DNA of 64,000 nucleotides. Source: Rhizopus arrhizus (lineage: Eukaryota > Mucoromycota > Mucoromycetes > Mucorales > Rhizopodaceae). Below the pieces are notes generated by a model, which worked only from the letters and a program-made list of their open reading frames with translations, had not been told where the DNA came from and ran no database searches. How positions within the stretch are numbered: position 1 is the first letter of the stretch; the number at the start of each line of letters is the position of its first letter. Positions 10,572-22,422 of this stretch are shown here, in pieces. Location: assembly GCA_024220505.1 (NCBI GenBank), contig JAKZZE010000025.1, positions 806,001 through 870,000 of the forward strand. The letters are read 5' to 3'. The position numbers and the translations under genes are program-made.

Positions 10572-13500
10572 CTAATTTCTCTTAATGCGCTTACTGTGCC
10601 TAAGGTTATTATTTGCAGTCACGGTATTTTTTACGAAGCCTTCATGATGATCTGTTCTTCGATCAGAGCTTTCTTGATTTTGGTGTAGTCTTCGTTTGGG
10701 ATATCTGGATAAAGTGTTGCCATTACGTTTGGATTGGCGTTTCTTTTTTTCTTTTGTATTGTGAGATTGTCTATTGTGCGACATGATTCCAGACTTTGAC
10801 TGTTCATTCATGCTTGTCGTAGTCAATAATTTACTAGGGGTGTAGTCTGAGGGCAATTTTTGCTTTTTATTCTTTTCAGCCTCATTATTTTTCTTTTTTA
10901 CTACTTCACCCTTTTGGTTTATGGATTTACCCAGTTTGCGCCAATAAATGTTAATGGACTCGGGATCAGTAAATGCTTCAGCAGTTAACCAGCTATCATC
11001 GTCTTTGCTATAATTTTTCCAGCGTACGAGATATTCCCTGTTTCCAGGTTCGCCTCTATGATTGATGATTGCCTCCATTTCGTACAATTCATCTTTTGGA
11101 ATGACTTCATCCTGTGAAATGATCTTTAATTCTTTTGGAGAATAATTTCGAGACATGAGCGTTTCGTCAACATCACGAAGTATATAAGCACCACCTTGTA
11201 CTTGACGTACAACACGATATGGACCTTTGTAAGCCGGGGAGAGACTATTGTACTGCTCTCTGTCACGCACCATTACGTAACTTCCTTCCGGGAATGTGGA
11301 CTGACGATTTTTGCTGTCAGCTTTTTCTTTTTGCCTTTTGGTGTAAAGGTCGGTTCTATCCTGTATAGCAGGGAAGACCACTTGCGACATGTAGTCTATT
11401 CTTTTCAACAACTCATCGTGCGGCATGTACTCCTTCTTTTTTAATTCACCAGCATCATCCCTGTATTCAATGAAGTCATTTATGTTGCGAGCAAACATCA
11501 ATGAGAAGGGTGTGGTCTGCAAGCGTGTGGAGATCTTATTGTTGATCATGAGCTGTGCAGATGGAATGTAATGATGCCAATCTTCAGTGGCACCTTCAAG
11601 GAACTTTGCTAGTATTTTTTAGTAGATTGAACATAACGTTCAGCAGCTCCATTTGCTGAGGGATGGTAAGGAGTGGTATATCTTTTGTCGATACCCATTG
11701 CATTGAATAGATTCTCTAAAATTTCATTTTTGAATTCAGAGCCGTTATCGCTACATACAAAGTGTCTAGGATAGCCGAGTAAAGAAAATGTATCAACCAT
11801 GGCACCTGCAACGGTTTTTGCCTTTTTGTCTACTAGGGGTTTCAACACGCAGAATCTGGTGCAAATGTCGACTAGAATCAACACATATGTATACATGTTG
11901 CTACTAGATTGAAAGGGCCCAATTAAATCAAAAGCATAGGCATCCCCAGGAACATAAGCGTAGACAGGTCGATGAGGATTACAACCCTTTTTAGCAATAT
12001 TGTACTTTTGACAGGTATTGCACTTGCTTACATAATTTACTGCATCAGCTAATAAGTTTGGCCAATGTAGGTTTTGGTTATGGATTGATTTCACAATATG
12101 ATCAGCTCCAAAGTGTCCGAATTTATGGACTCCATCAAGAATCTCTTGTCGATCCTCATATGGTGGAGTGATATAGTCCTTGTCACTGAATTTGGTAGGA
12201 CTTTGTACATAGAACACTTTTCGGTTCTCTTTTTTCATTTTTAATCCATGTTCCTTTTTTAGATTTGGTTTGTAAGCAAGGTTTTGGTGTTTTACTGTGC
12301 TACTATTAGAATCACCCCCTGCCAGTTCTTTTTCAGGTGGAAAAAGACGTGAAAGAGCATCAGGTAAAACGTTTTGTACACCGGGTATATGGATGATGTC
12401 AAAATCATAGGACAACAATGTGTCCATCCAACCCACCATCATGGGGTTGAGTTCATCTGATGCGAACAAGTATGTGAGCGCTCGATGATCAGAATATAAG
12501 GTAAAGTGATGACCATATAAAAATTTGTGAAACTTTTTCAAAGCAAACACAATAGCGAGAAGTTCACGTCGAGTGACAGAATAGTTTCGCTCAGATTGGG
12601 ATAAAGAACGTGCCATGAAGCCTAGGTATCTGATGGTGGTAACAGTGAGTCCATCCGACTGTTTTTCGTCAAATTTTTGGAACAGAACTGCACCGATCCC
12701 AGTGTTGGATGCATCAGTGGCAACGTAGAGAGACTTAGCAGGATCGTATGGACTCAAAACAACGTTGGAACATAATATGTCCTTGATGCTTTGAAAGTGA
12801 ACTTGCAGTTCAGGTGTCCAATTAATATCATCGATGAACGCAACATTTCGTAACGCATCTAGAGGAGCAGTGAGTGTGGCAGCACAAGGGATATGTGCAC
12901 GGAAGTAGTTGACAGTGCCCAACCATTGCATCATTTCTCTGCCGGTTTTAGGGCGGGGCCAGTCAGCAATATTTGTCAATTTGCGTGGATCCAAGCTTTT
13001 CCCTTTTTCAGAAATGCAGAAACCCAACAGATGAACACTTCTTTTGCCAAAGTGACATTTCTGAGGATTGAGGATCATGTTATGTTGAGTGAGTCTATCA
13101 ATGACAGCACTAACGGCTTGACAATGTTTTTCCATGGAATCACCTGGAGTGCCAATCACAATATCATCCACGTACACATGAACATTGGGTAGATCATTGA
13201 GAATGAGGTTCATGATGCGCATGAAATGACTGGAGACATGTTTCAATTCGAATGGTGCTGAACGAAACATGTATTGTTTGTTTCTGTGAGTAAAAGTAGT
13301 TTTGACTTGATCTGATTTACGAATTGGTAATCGATGAAATGCACTTTTGAGATCAAGTGAAGTAAAAATGGTAGAACCAGCAAGGTCATGGAAAATATCA
13401 TCAATCAATGGTAATGGATAGTTATCGGACTCCAGTAGAGCATTGATTTTACGAGGATCAATACACGGTCTGTAATCAGTGGGATTACCATTTGCATCCT

Positions 13501-16093
13501 TTTTTGGAGCAAATGTGATAGGACTATTCCATGGTGAGGGTGGCGCACGTATAATGACACCGTTCTCGAGCCATGTTTTTACAGCCTCATCAAAGATTGG
13601 CATCATCTTATTTGCAATAGGATACTGCCGGACGTGTGCATGTTTTCCATGAGGAGTATCTAACTTTACTACGGCTTCTGGTAGATTACATAAGGAATGA
13701 ACATCAATCTGTTGATTTTTATCAATGTGAGATTGCAGCGTCAGTAATAAAGCTTCATGTTCATCTGGTGTGCCAGCATTGGAAACATTTGGAATGTATT
13801 CTGAGTCTTCAATAGAGTCATCAAATTTGACTTTGTTGTCATCCCAATTAGTAGCAACACCAGTAAGGTGGATTCCTAAGATTGGTAATATATCCCTTCC
13901 GAAAATAGCGTCTATCTTATCATGCATGTTCAAAACCTCAAATTCATGAGCTATAATTTGTCCTTTGTACCCGACATTTAACTTATCGGTCACTCCCACT
14001 CGTTTAACAGTTTTTTCTTTATCTGCTAACAGTAATGAACCATGAACTGGAATAACACGCAGTTTCAATTTATTAACAGCATTTTTACTTATGAAAGAAA
14101 TATCTGCGCCTGTGTCGACGAGAGCTATTAATCTATGATCGTTCAATAAAAAAAGAGTGTGTAATGAGTAAGGGCTTTGAAGCATAGTGGGATGTGTCTC
14201 CTCTTTTGTTTTTAAACTGTAGCAACGAACATTACCTTGCTTATGCTTCTTTTTCTCCTGAACTTGTTTCAACGCTTTCTGAAACGGACTGATGACTTCA
14301 TCATCATATAAAAGGTCATTCATAACCTCATCCGCAGGATGTGTTTGCATGATCTCTGGTTCAGTAATGGTCTGTTTCTCGACCTTCTCAACATTATGAA
14401 CCGCTATGCGTGAATCATTTCTGTTATGAACTTTCTCTTCAAATGATCTACGCCTTTGGGAAAAATTACCAGTATAGTTTTTGGGTGCATCTTTGTGTGC
14501 TCTAAAACCCGTATCTTTATTTATATAATGGTCACGACGTTTTTCCATTTCTCGACATTTGTCAAGGTGACCAGGGGTATATTTGTCCCCACAATAGCGA
14601 CATTTAGGCATGCTGTGTGCGGGCCTTTTGTGAAGATTTCTTTCCCTATTCTTGTTTTCAGGAAAGTATCTCTGCTCGTCGCCATGAAACTTTCTTTTCG
14701 TTTCCGTAAGTCTTGGTGCCTTATTGTTGGCAGACTTGAGTTGGGGTCTTTCCTGATTTTTCAAATCAGGGAAGCTCTTCTTGCATTCTTCTATAAAATG
14801 CATCTTGTTGTTTTCTATGATTGTCTGAATGTTCGACAACGAGTCATCTTCCAAGATGAACTCAGCATTCTTCTTCGCGCGTATTTCAGCCAGTTTTCTT
14901 TCCAAACAATCCTTGACAGGTGCAATCAACGTGCCCAAGAAATGCATTACTGCCAGAGAACTGTCTGCAAACTTGGCTTTGGTCATGAGGTCTATATACC
15001 TGTCAACGTACGTGTTCAAGTATTCGCCATTGAGCTGCCTTATTCTCATCAGCTTTTGACGATACTGCAAGTAGGTGAAGGACTCACCAAACTTGCCTAT
15101 GAGAGCGGCCTTGATTCCTTCCCAATTACTGTTCTTGAAATCAGCTACAGTCAGCTTATGTTGGAGCTAATTGATGCTCCTATCATCCTGGCCATTTTCA
15201 ATGGATACCTGGAGATATCTCAGCCCGTTCTTGTCAATGTTGACATTGTAGTGCTTCAGGACTGTCTCAAACTTCCTGATGAAATTCTTTATCGTTTTAA
15301 AGGCATTATCATTCTTCACATCATCAGGGCTGATCTTGCTAGCATTGTAATGCTTAAGACTGTAAGCAGCGCTGACCAACAGGCGAAAGGGAGGAATGAC
15401 CTTGATGGGGATGGTAGGCTCAGATTCACGAGTATTGTTGGTATTGCTCCCAACCTCATTCATCTTTCGGCTAATTTCATTAGCGATGATCTCATCCAGC
15501 TTGGTAATACGCTCCTCATAGTATTCCAAATCTTCCCTGTACTCGCGTATTTGAATCTTAAGAGCCTTTCTTTTAGACTCATCTTCTTCCAAATCACGTT
15601 TCTCAACTAACTTGTCGAGCAAGCCAGTTGTCTCATCATACTTACGATGAAAGTGATTTAATTTCTCATAAGATCTGCTCTTATTGTTCGAGACAGACTT
15701 AGAATAACGCGAGGCGTTCTTTTTCTCACCACTAATGGCGCGGCGAGCGTTGTTCAGAGGTGCATCCTCCATCACAACGTCATCTTCAGCAGTGGACAGA
15801 CTAATGGCGTCACCACGTACCAAAGACGATTCGTCCTTCTTTATAGAAAGAGAGTTAAGTCTCTCCCCTATAGCACCACTGACTGAGTCAGCAGGAGAAG
15901 GCGAACGAGAACGGGAACCAGTGACCATTTCCACGCAGGAAGGTGACCCAGGACGGTCAGAAAAGTTGTCCAGGCCAGGAGCCACAGGAGAAACAGGACG
16001 AGAAGAAGCAACCTCAGAAACAACAGAGGACAAAGAAGAGATGGAAGCACGAGATGTGCGAGTGGGGCGGTTGTTGCGGGTGATGACGGCCAT
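10572..16093 (-). pseudogene. Ty3/Gypsy gag-pol polyprotein with chromodomain, two lesions
   Basis: From ATG at 16093: a Ser/Arg-rich N-terminus, coiled-coil-like capsid region, in-frame TAG at 15167-15169, then the same frame continues to 11609. Visible domains are a zinc knuckle CRYCGDKYTPGHLDKC, aspartic protease (DTGAD near 14115), reverse transcriptase (YVDD near 13165), RNase H (YVATDASNTGIGAVL), and integrase with an H2C2 finger (HKFGHFGADH...CNTC) and DDE residues in FDLIGPF, CSDNGSEF and NGAAERY. At 11615-11620 a T-run is one base short, giving a frameshift. The frame then resumes through 11549-10572 with the integrase C-terminus and a chromodomain (YEMEAIINHRG...YLVRWKNY). The TAG falls within capsid, so it looks like a mutation and not programmed readthrough. 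Confidence 0.92.
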
Positions 16094-16136
16094 GTTTGTA
16101 GTCGTGGTAGTAGTTGGAGTGGCTTATTGAAAAAAA

Positions 16137-16343
16137 TGAGATATTTGGTACTTATAATATGAAAACAGTAAGAAGTCAATAGCTAACAACTACTATTTAT
16201 TAAGAAAAAAGGAGAGGAACTAATAATTTAGAATGAACCCTGGATTATATTGTCTGACTATTAATTATATAGTCTGACGTAGGCTTGACTGAGATCAATC
16301 ATAAAATAATAAATAAAGACATCATTAATGACCAAACACGACA
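16137..16343 (-). repeat. 5' LTR, family B
   Basis: 207 bp, TGTCGTG...ATCTCA on the minus strand, nearly identical to 9481-9690. On its outer side it abuts the truncated gag of another element at 16344. Its sequence accidentally supplies an ATG (16328) in frame with that gag. Confidence 0.9.
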
Positions 16344-17533
16344 GATATGAAGGAGAAGATTTCCGTCATTTTCAAGAAATCCTAGACTCCTACCTTGCAG
16401 TTAATAATACGCAGGGAGAATCAAGAAAAATAGCCATTCTCAAATCACAACTAAGACGTGCTGCCAAAGTCTACTTTGAACGTGTTATATTAAAAGAACA
16501 GCCAGAGATCAAGTATGACCAAGCAATAGAGGCACTCAAGAATCATTATATCACCCCGGAACTAATACAAAGCTATGAAATGGAATTTAATGATATGTTC
16601 CAAGGAGAACAAGAGCATCCACAAATATTTCTTGCAAGATTAAGAGAAGCAGCCGATTTGGCCAATATTGATAATGAAGCATTGATAGAAAGCAGATTCC
16701 GTGCTGGATTACTAAGCGAAATAAAAAATTTCTGCATACAAAGCAGTTCCAAGAACTTTAAAGACTGGCTCACACATTCTGAAGGATGGTGGAACGCAAA
16801 TAGACCTCGTAAGATTGCCATGGTCGACAACCCCTTCATACCTCGAAACATTAACAATGCCTTGATATATCACAACGATAATGCACATGCTGGTCGATAC
16901 AACATAAATAATCATAATGTTGAACTTGTAGATATTGATGAAAGACCTGCACAAATTTTACCAGTCAGTGATATTCAAATATTTGGTAAATCATCAGGAA
17001 ATCTAGCTACCAATACCAATGTTACAACAGGAGTTAATCGGTTGTCAACAATGGAAGTAGTAGGTTATCCTAATGACGCCCAAGATCATGTGAATCATTC
17101 AACTAGGTATCATCACGGTCATACTCATCTCAATAATCAACAAGAGATTCTTAATATGATTCAACAAGCTATCCGCAACGAACTGAATATACATGATCAA
17201 CATAACCGACCTTACAATCGCAATGCTCGCAACAACTATAACAATTTCAACAATTACAATCCCAGCGTTAAAGACAATTATCAAAGATATAACAACAACA
17301 ATAATAATAGTAACCATAACTATTATAGCAATAACGGTTATAACAATAATCGAAACATCGACTACAACGGAAATAACAATTATAATGGACACAATAATAG
17401 ATTCAGAAATAACTATAATAATGGATATGAAAGATCTAATTACAACAGCCGATATCGTAATCAACCCAACAGTAATCAAAATGATGAACTTCCTTTGCAA
17501 CCATCTGCACAAAATCAGCCTTCAAAAAACTAG
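16328..17533 (+). CDS. Ty3/Gypsy gag (5'-truncated, second element)
   Basis: Capsid-like gag: ESRKIAILKSQLRRAAKVYF, PELIQSYEMEFNDMFQ and HPQIFLARLREAADLANI are typical of the retrotransposon gag fold (about residues 5-160). The C-terminal half is extremely Asn-rich (runs of NN between 17160 and 17480) and I see no CCHC knuckle. The first five codons (16328-16343) come from the neighbouring LTR, so the true N-terminus and 5' LTR are lost; the start is an artefact. The frame closes with TAG at 17531-17533, directly after an A AAA AAC heptamer, and pol overlaps in the -1 frame. Confidence 0.8.
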   Translation: MTKHDRYEGEDFRHFQEILDSYLAVNNTQGESRKIAILKSQLRRAAKVYFERVILKEQPEIKYDQAIEALKNHYITPELIQSYEMEFNDMFQGEQEHPQIFLARLREAADLANIDNEALIESRFRAGLLSEIKNFCIQSSSKNFKDWLTHSEGWWNANRPRKIAMVDNPFIPRNINNALIYHNDNAHAGRYNINNHNVELVDIDERPAQILPVSDIQIFGKSSGNLATNTNVTTGVNRLSTMEVVGYPNDAQDHVNHSTRYHHGHTHLNNQQEILNMIQQAIRNELNIHDQHNRPYNRNARNNYNNFNNYNPSVKDNYQRYNNNNNNSNHNYYSNNGYNNNRNIDYNGNNNYNGHNNRFRNNYNNGYERSNYNSRYRNQPNSNQNDELPLQPSAQNQPSKN

Positions 17534-17575
17534 ATGGGTCGATTGTTTTTAGTAACGAAAGCAATGGTCAATCGA
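17524..17575 (+). promoter_or_regulatory. Candidate -1 programmed frameshift site (gag/pol)
   Basis: In the gag frame the codons TCA AAA AAC TAG form the heptamer A AAA AAC (17524-17530), a classical -1 slippery sequence, immediately before the gag stop. After an 8-nt spacer, TCGATTG (17539-17545) can pair with CAATCGA (17569-17575). The pol frame is open from 17488 and overlaps here in the -1 register. This is a sequence-based prediction; the stem is only 7 bp. Confidence 0.6.
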
Positions 17576-19215
17576 ATACCCAAAATCAAACAAAATCCAT
17601 TAACGAAACCAAACAACCATCACAAAAACAAACACAACATTTAAATGCCATCCTAACAGAAAATGTAAAAAGACACGAGAAAGACTTATATACTGTCATC
17701 AGACCTGATAAACCACCCGAAGTTACCAGAGCAGTTCCTTATACTAAAACACGCACCACAGCTCAAAAGAAAACAGCCAAACCGACAGTTGTTACCAAAC
17801 GCGTTACTACTAGAAGTCATTTGGAAGAAATCAAACCTTCAAATAACAATCAAACACATACAAATCAAGATATAGAAATGGAAACTGATTTACCTATTGA
17901 GCCTATCAAAAAGAAACAGCCTAAAAGAACACAACCAATTCCATCCTACGATATCGCTACGGATATATTAGACCAACCTACCAACGCAACATTTAGAGAC
18001 CTAATCAATGATGTCCCTAAATACCGCAGACAGTTAGCTGGTGTTTGTAGAACTAGAAGAACTGCTACTAAAAATCAAGGTTCTCAGCAAACGGTTGCAA
18101 TAATTGAAGACGATGAATTTAATACCACTGCTGTATATTCAAAGACTACTATCGGAGACCATAGGATTAGAACGTTAATTGACTGTGGAGCAGCAAAGAC
18201 TTGTATGTCGAAAGCTTTAGCCGATAAATTAGGACTTTCTATAGACGCTGCCTCCGGAACTATATTTACTATGGGAAATGGAACAAAACAAGCAGGATTA
18301 GGAGTTATCTATGATGTGCCTGTGGAAGTAAAAGAAAACATGATTATACCTTGTACAGTGGAAGTATTACCTTCATGTCCCACTCATTTCATCCTCGGAA
18401 ACAATTGGTTAATTAGAGCCAAAGCGAAGATTGATTTTAATAGCGAATCTTTAAAAGTATCATACAAGAACCAAAAAGCCGAATTGCCTATTACCTTCTT
18501 ACGCAAGCAAGAAAAAATACCAAAAATCACGACTTATACGCAAACATATAAAAATCCAGTCAGTCAAACAAATTCCAATTCAAAACATGTCCATTTTGAA
18601 GAAGAAGCCGATGAAAGCACTGAAGAGGAATACAGTACGGAGGATGAATCAATAGAACATAGTGATGAAGATATTTACAGTGCTGAAGATGAACTATCTG
18701 ACAAAGAGCATCAAGAAGAAGGCAATGATGAATCATTATTAGTATTGGAAAAAGAATCTGACCAAGAGATTGAGATAATAACAAACAACAATGATCAAAT
18801 CATTCGTGCTCCAAAAGAAGGGATGATCCTAAAAGCCTATACGTCAAACACATTTCAGCTTAAAAAACCACCTGGACAGTCAAAGTCAGGCACTTATAGT
18901 TTTGAACTAACCAACCCTGACAGTATTCAAGCAATGGGATATTTTGACTTAAATGCCACTATAGTATTAAACAACAAGAGCATCGAAATACATCTATACA
19001 ACCGATCAAAGAAAAACATCCACCTAAAGTCGTTTGAAAAGATAGGAAAGCTTGAAAAAATTGATCTACAAGATGAAGAAGTCATACAAGCGTATCAACT
19101 CAACAAAGAAGCAGATTTATATACTATGGAGTATAATCAGAACTCAGAAACCGAAAGTGATAAAGAAGAAATGATAGACAAAGATTCACATGCAAAAGTG
19201 GAAGTTGGAGATATA
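17530..19215 (+). pseudogene. Ty3/Gypsy pol, part 1: protease region (interrupted)
   Basis: Follows gag in the -1 frame. A basic, low-complexity linker leads to an aspartic protease-like domain: RTLIDCGAAKTCMSKALADKL (Asp codon at 18181) with flap and ILGNNWL near 18395. The active-site triplet is DCG where DTG or DSG is usual. An acidic linker (EEEADESTEEEYSTEDES) precedes the reverse transcriptase. The frame is cut at 19215 by a Tc1-like element; if that element and one TA are ignored it continues in frame at 20864. Confidence 0.85.
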
Positions 19216-20861
19216 CAGTTGCCGTCAAAATTGGTCGCATTTTTTCATATTTTGCCTATACACATTGCGGACTACTTCATTTCTTAGTTTATAGCAATGT
19301 AGTATACACCATTCGAAAGAGCAATCTCTGGGTAACACTATGGTAGTACAAGTATTGCAGTAGATCCAGTGTATCGGTAATAACTGGCCCTCAAAGTCCG
19401 ACGGCACATGCGACCAATTTTGACGGCGTTTACAAGTGACATAATATAGTCATAAAAATGTGACTTAATTGCAGATTTTTTATATTTTTTTCTTCTCTTT
19501 CTTCTATTATTATAATATTGTTTACATGTAAGTGTTTTATTGCTACATTGCGACACCCCATTAAGAAATTACACCATTGCAGATTCGACATGCGCGCAAT
19601 TGCAACTGACAAAGTAAACAGCATTTCCTCATTGCTAAGATCCAAGAAGTCAAACAGCAAAGTAGCAAAACAAGTTGGTGTTAGTCGTACTACTGTTCAG
19701 AAGTACCGCTCATCTCTGAAGATGAGTGGAAATGTTAATGAAGCTGGTCGTCCATCCCTAATTAGTCAACGCATGGTAAACTACATCCGGAGATTAGTCA
19801 CCTTGGGAAGAAAAAATAATGCTGTAGAGATCCAAAAAGCTCTAAAAGAAGAATTTGGAATGTCTGTAAGTGACAGTACCGTACGCCGCGTCCTCAAAAA
19901 AGCTGACTTTATAGCATTTGTCAAGCCTCAAAAACCATTGCTGCGAATGCAAAACATCATAAAACGCCTTCAATGGGCTACATCGCACCAGCATTGGACT
20001 GTGGACGACTGGAAACGGGTCATATTCTCAGATGAGACCAAAATAAATCGTTTTGCATCCGACGGAAAGGCTTATACATGGAAACTACCCAATGAGGAGT
20101 TGAACTCGCGACATGTACAGCAAACCGTCAAGCATGGGAGTGGCAATATTATGGTCTGGAGCTGCATTACATGGGAAGGTGTTGGGTGGATAGTTGATGT
20201 AGGTCATCGTATGAATAGCGAGGCCTATCTTGAGGTCTTAAAAGATGATTTACTGAAGACAATGGAAAGTTATGGCTTGGATTCTTCCAAAATAGTGCTT
20301 CAGCAGGATAATGATCCGAAGCATATATCGAAGGTGGTGAAAGAATGGATTGACCAGCAGCCTTTCGAGGTATTGGAATGGCCTCCTCAGTCCCCAGACC
20401 TAAATCCTATAGAGCATATGTGGGCGCATTTAAAGAGAGAGCTATTTCATAGCTATGATGCACCACCAAGTAGTATGCATGAGCTATGGGAGCGTATAGG
20501 TCAGACCTGGTATGCCATTCCTAAAGAGGAATGCCAAAAATACATCGAAAGTATGCCTAAAAGGTGTGCTGCAGTTATTAAAGCAAAAGGTCGTTGGACT
20601 AAGTATTGATTTTTTTAAATAAAGTGTGTCAAAACATTTACTTATAAACGCCGTCAAAATTGGTCGCATGTGCCGTCGGACTTTGAAGGCCAGTTATAAC
20701 CGATACACTGGCTCTACTGCAATACTTGTACTACCATAGTGTTACCCAGAGATTGCTCTTTCGAATGGTGTATACTACATTGCTATAAACTAAGAAATGA
20801 AGTAGTCCGCAACGTGTATAGGCAAAATATGAAAACATGCGACCAATTTTGACGGCCACTG
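19216..20861 (+). mobile_element. Tc1-like element, structurally intact, inside pol
   Basis: 1646 bp flanked by TA (19214-19215 and 20862-20863), with terminal inverted repeats of about 220 bp (19216-19438 and 20641-20861) that differ at only a few positions. Within each repeat a 20-nt site (GCCGTCAAAATTGGTCGCAT) at the outer end recurs exactly inverted at the inner end. It encodes one uninterrupted transposase. The insertion splits a retrotransposon pol at a TA in an ATA codon. Confidence 0.95.
19590..20609 (+). CDS. Tc1-like DD34E transposase, intact
   Basis: 339 residues from ATG at 19590 (MRAIATDKVNS...). An in-frame ATG at 19518 would add 24 residues, but the later one fits the family. 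Domains: N-terminal paired-like helix-turn-helix (SKVAKQVGVSRTTVQKYR), second HTH (DSTVRRVLKKADF), then the DDE catalytic core with Asp in VIFSDETKINRF, Asp in LQQDNDPKH and Glu in SPDLNPIEHMW, 34 residues after the second Asp. It should cut and paste the element at TA sites in the nucleus. No stop, frameshift or catalytic loss is visible, making it the best candidate for a recently active DNA transposon here. Related to the enzyme at 27207-28239. Confidence 0.95.
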   Translation: MRAIATDKVNSISSLLRSKKSNSKVAKQVGVSRTTVQKYRSSLKMSGNVNEAGRPSLISQRMVNYIRRLVTLGRKNNAVEIQKALKEEFGMSVSDSTVRRVLKKADFIAFVKPQKPLLRMQNIIKRLQWATSHQHWTVDDWKRVIFSDETKINRFASDGKAYTWKLPNEELNSRHVQQTVKHGSGNIMVWSCITWEGVGWIVDVGHRMNSEAYLEVLKDDLLKTMESYGLDSSKIVLQQDNDPKHISKVVKEWIDQQPFEVLEWPPQSPDLNPIEHMWAHLKRELFHSYDAPPSSMHELWERIGQTWYAIPKEECQKYIESMPKRCAAVIKAKGRWTKY

Positions 20862-22251
20862 TATCAAAAGAAATGAATCAGAAACTACGAAAATTATTAT
20901 ATAGATTCAAGGAAATACTTGATTGGGATAATAATACCATTGGCTACACATCAATCTTGAAGCACAAAATTATCATAGAAGAGAATACTCAGCCTATTAG
21001 TCATAGACCCTATCGACTTAGTCCTATAGAATCTGATTATTTACAAAAGGAATTGGATAAATACTGCAAGCTAGGTGTAATTGCACCATCAAACAGTCCT
21101 TGGGCTGCTCCGGTAATCCTTGTAAAAAAGAAAAATGGAGAATACCGCATGGTTATTGATTATCGCAAGTTGAATGCCGTTACAAAGAAAGACTCATACC
21201 CATTACCAAGAATTGACGACCTATTAGACACTTTGGGGAAAGCTAAAGTATTTTCCGCCCTTGATATGAGAGCTGGTTTTCATCAAGTACCCTTAGAAGA
21301 AAATAGCAAGGAGCTAACAGCATTTACCACAAAATACGGAGTATATCATTATAACACATTGCCCATGGGATTAGTAAATTCACCCGCAACGTTCCAACGT
21401 CTCATTGATCTCTGCTTCAGACCATTAATCAACAAATGTTTGGTAGCATATATCGACGATCTAAATGTTTATTCAAATAACTGTCAAGAACACTTAATTC
21501 ACTTAGAACAAGTTTTCAATTGTATCAAAATGGGAAACCTAAAGTTCAACCCAAAAAAGTGCTTTTTCTTTAAAGATCATCTGAAGTTCCTTGGATACAT
21601 TGTAACAAAAGAAGGAATTCAAACCGACCCAAGCAAGATAGAAAAGATACAAAATTATCCTGTCCCCAAAACCCTCACACAAATTAGAGGATTCCTAGGT
21701 TGGCCTCATATTACCGTAGATTTATAAAAATTTTTGCTGCAATAGCACGCCCACTACATGATCAAACCAAGACGACAAAAAGAATCCCCTGGACTAGCAA
21801 GACAACTGAATCTTTTGAATCCCTGAAAAAATTATTGACACAGGCACCAGTTTTAGCAAGGCCAGATTTCAACAAAAGTTTTATACTTGTAACAGACGCT
21901 TCTAGACTAGGCCTTGGTTGCATCTTAACTCAGTTAGACGACAATGGTCACGAGCACCCTATAATATACGCAAGCAGAAGCTTAAAGTCAAGTGAAACCA
22001 ATTATGGAGTATCAAATTTAGAATGCTTAGCCTTAATTTGGGCTATCAAACAATTTAGACCTTACCTTCTTGGACGAAAATTCACCATTATTACAGATCA
22101 TTCAGCACTAAAAGGCTTACTTAATACAACAAATCCTACTGGTATCACTGCAAGATGGATTACCATATTAGCAGAATATGAGTACGAAATCAAGTATCGG
22201 CTAGGCCGAGTTAATGAAAGTGCCGACTTCCTGTCAAGATTAGGCTACTAA
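20862..22251 (+). pseudogene. Ty3/Gypsy pol, part 2: reverse transcriptase and RNase H
   Basis: Continuation of pol after the Tc1 insertion. Reverse transcriptase motifs: YRMVIDYRKLNAVT, FSALDMRAGFHQVPL, YNTLPMGLVNSPATFQ and LVAYIDDLNVYS (YIDD catalytic). At about 21700 one T is missing in GGTTGGCC (GGTTTGGCC expected), shifting the frame. RNase H then follows (FILVTDASRLGLGCILTQ, YEIKYRLGRVNESADFLSR), ending in TAA at 22249-22251. No integrase follows directly. Confidence 0.9.
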
Positions 22252-22422
22252 AGAACAAAAGAACATCAAAAAAAAAAAAAAAAAAAAAAAACTACAAGGA
22301 GGCTGGGAGGGTAGTTGAAACAAACAAAATCAAAAAAAAAAATTATACACACACATACAAACAGACAAAACCTTAATACAGAAATAGTACCACATTAAAA
22401 GCACAATAACAAAGTTACACAC
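22252..22422. other. A-rich spacer after RNase H with purine tract
   Basis: No gene. A 24-A run at about 22267-22290 is followed by the purine-rich AAGGAGGCTGGGAGGG (22296-22312), which resembles a polypurine tract, then CA-rich sequence. No matching LTR start could be confirmed next to the tract. Confidence 0.4.

Larger units (their letters stand above)
9981..16343 (-). mobile_element. Ty3/Gypsy chromovirus-type LTR retrotransposon
   Basis: Minus-orientation element with a 5' LTR at 16137-16343, gag-pol at 16093-10572, a polypurine tract at 10496-10506 and an expanded 3' LTR at 9981-10495. The 5' LTR is followed by TTTTTTTCAATAAGCC, with no TGG-type primer-binding site, so priming is unclear. 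The outer flanks (ACATG side and GATAT side) do not match. This fits the rearranged structure and not a simple insertion. Confidence 0.9.

Noticed and set aside
11609..11622. Programmed frameshift near the end of the integrase core
   Set aside because: No heptamer is properly phased, and the T-run is one short of what is needed for a continuous frame; a simple deletion explains it.
15167..15169. Programmed readthrough TAG separating gag and pol in the minus-strand Ty3 element
   Set aside because: The codon lies within the capsid region, upstream of the zinc knuckle, not at a gag/pol boundary.
14456..15610. Long 384-codon plus-strand frame opposite gag-pol
   Set aside because: It is the antisense shadow of the minus-strand Ty3 gag-pol, with no domain character.
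16328..16343. Genuine start of the second Ty3 gag at ATG 16328
   Set aside because: These bases are the terminal part of a family B LTR from the neighbouring element; the real gag start is lost.
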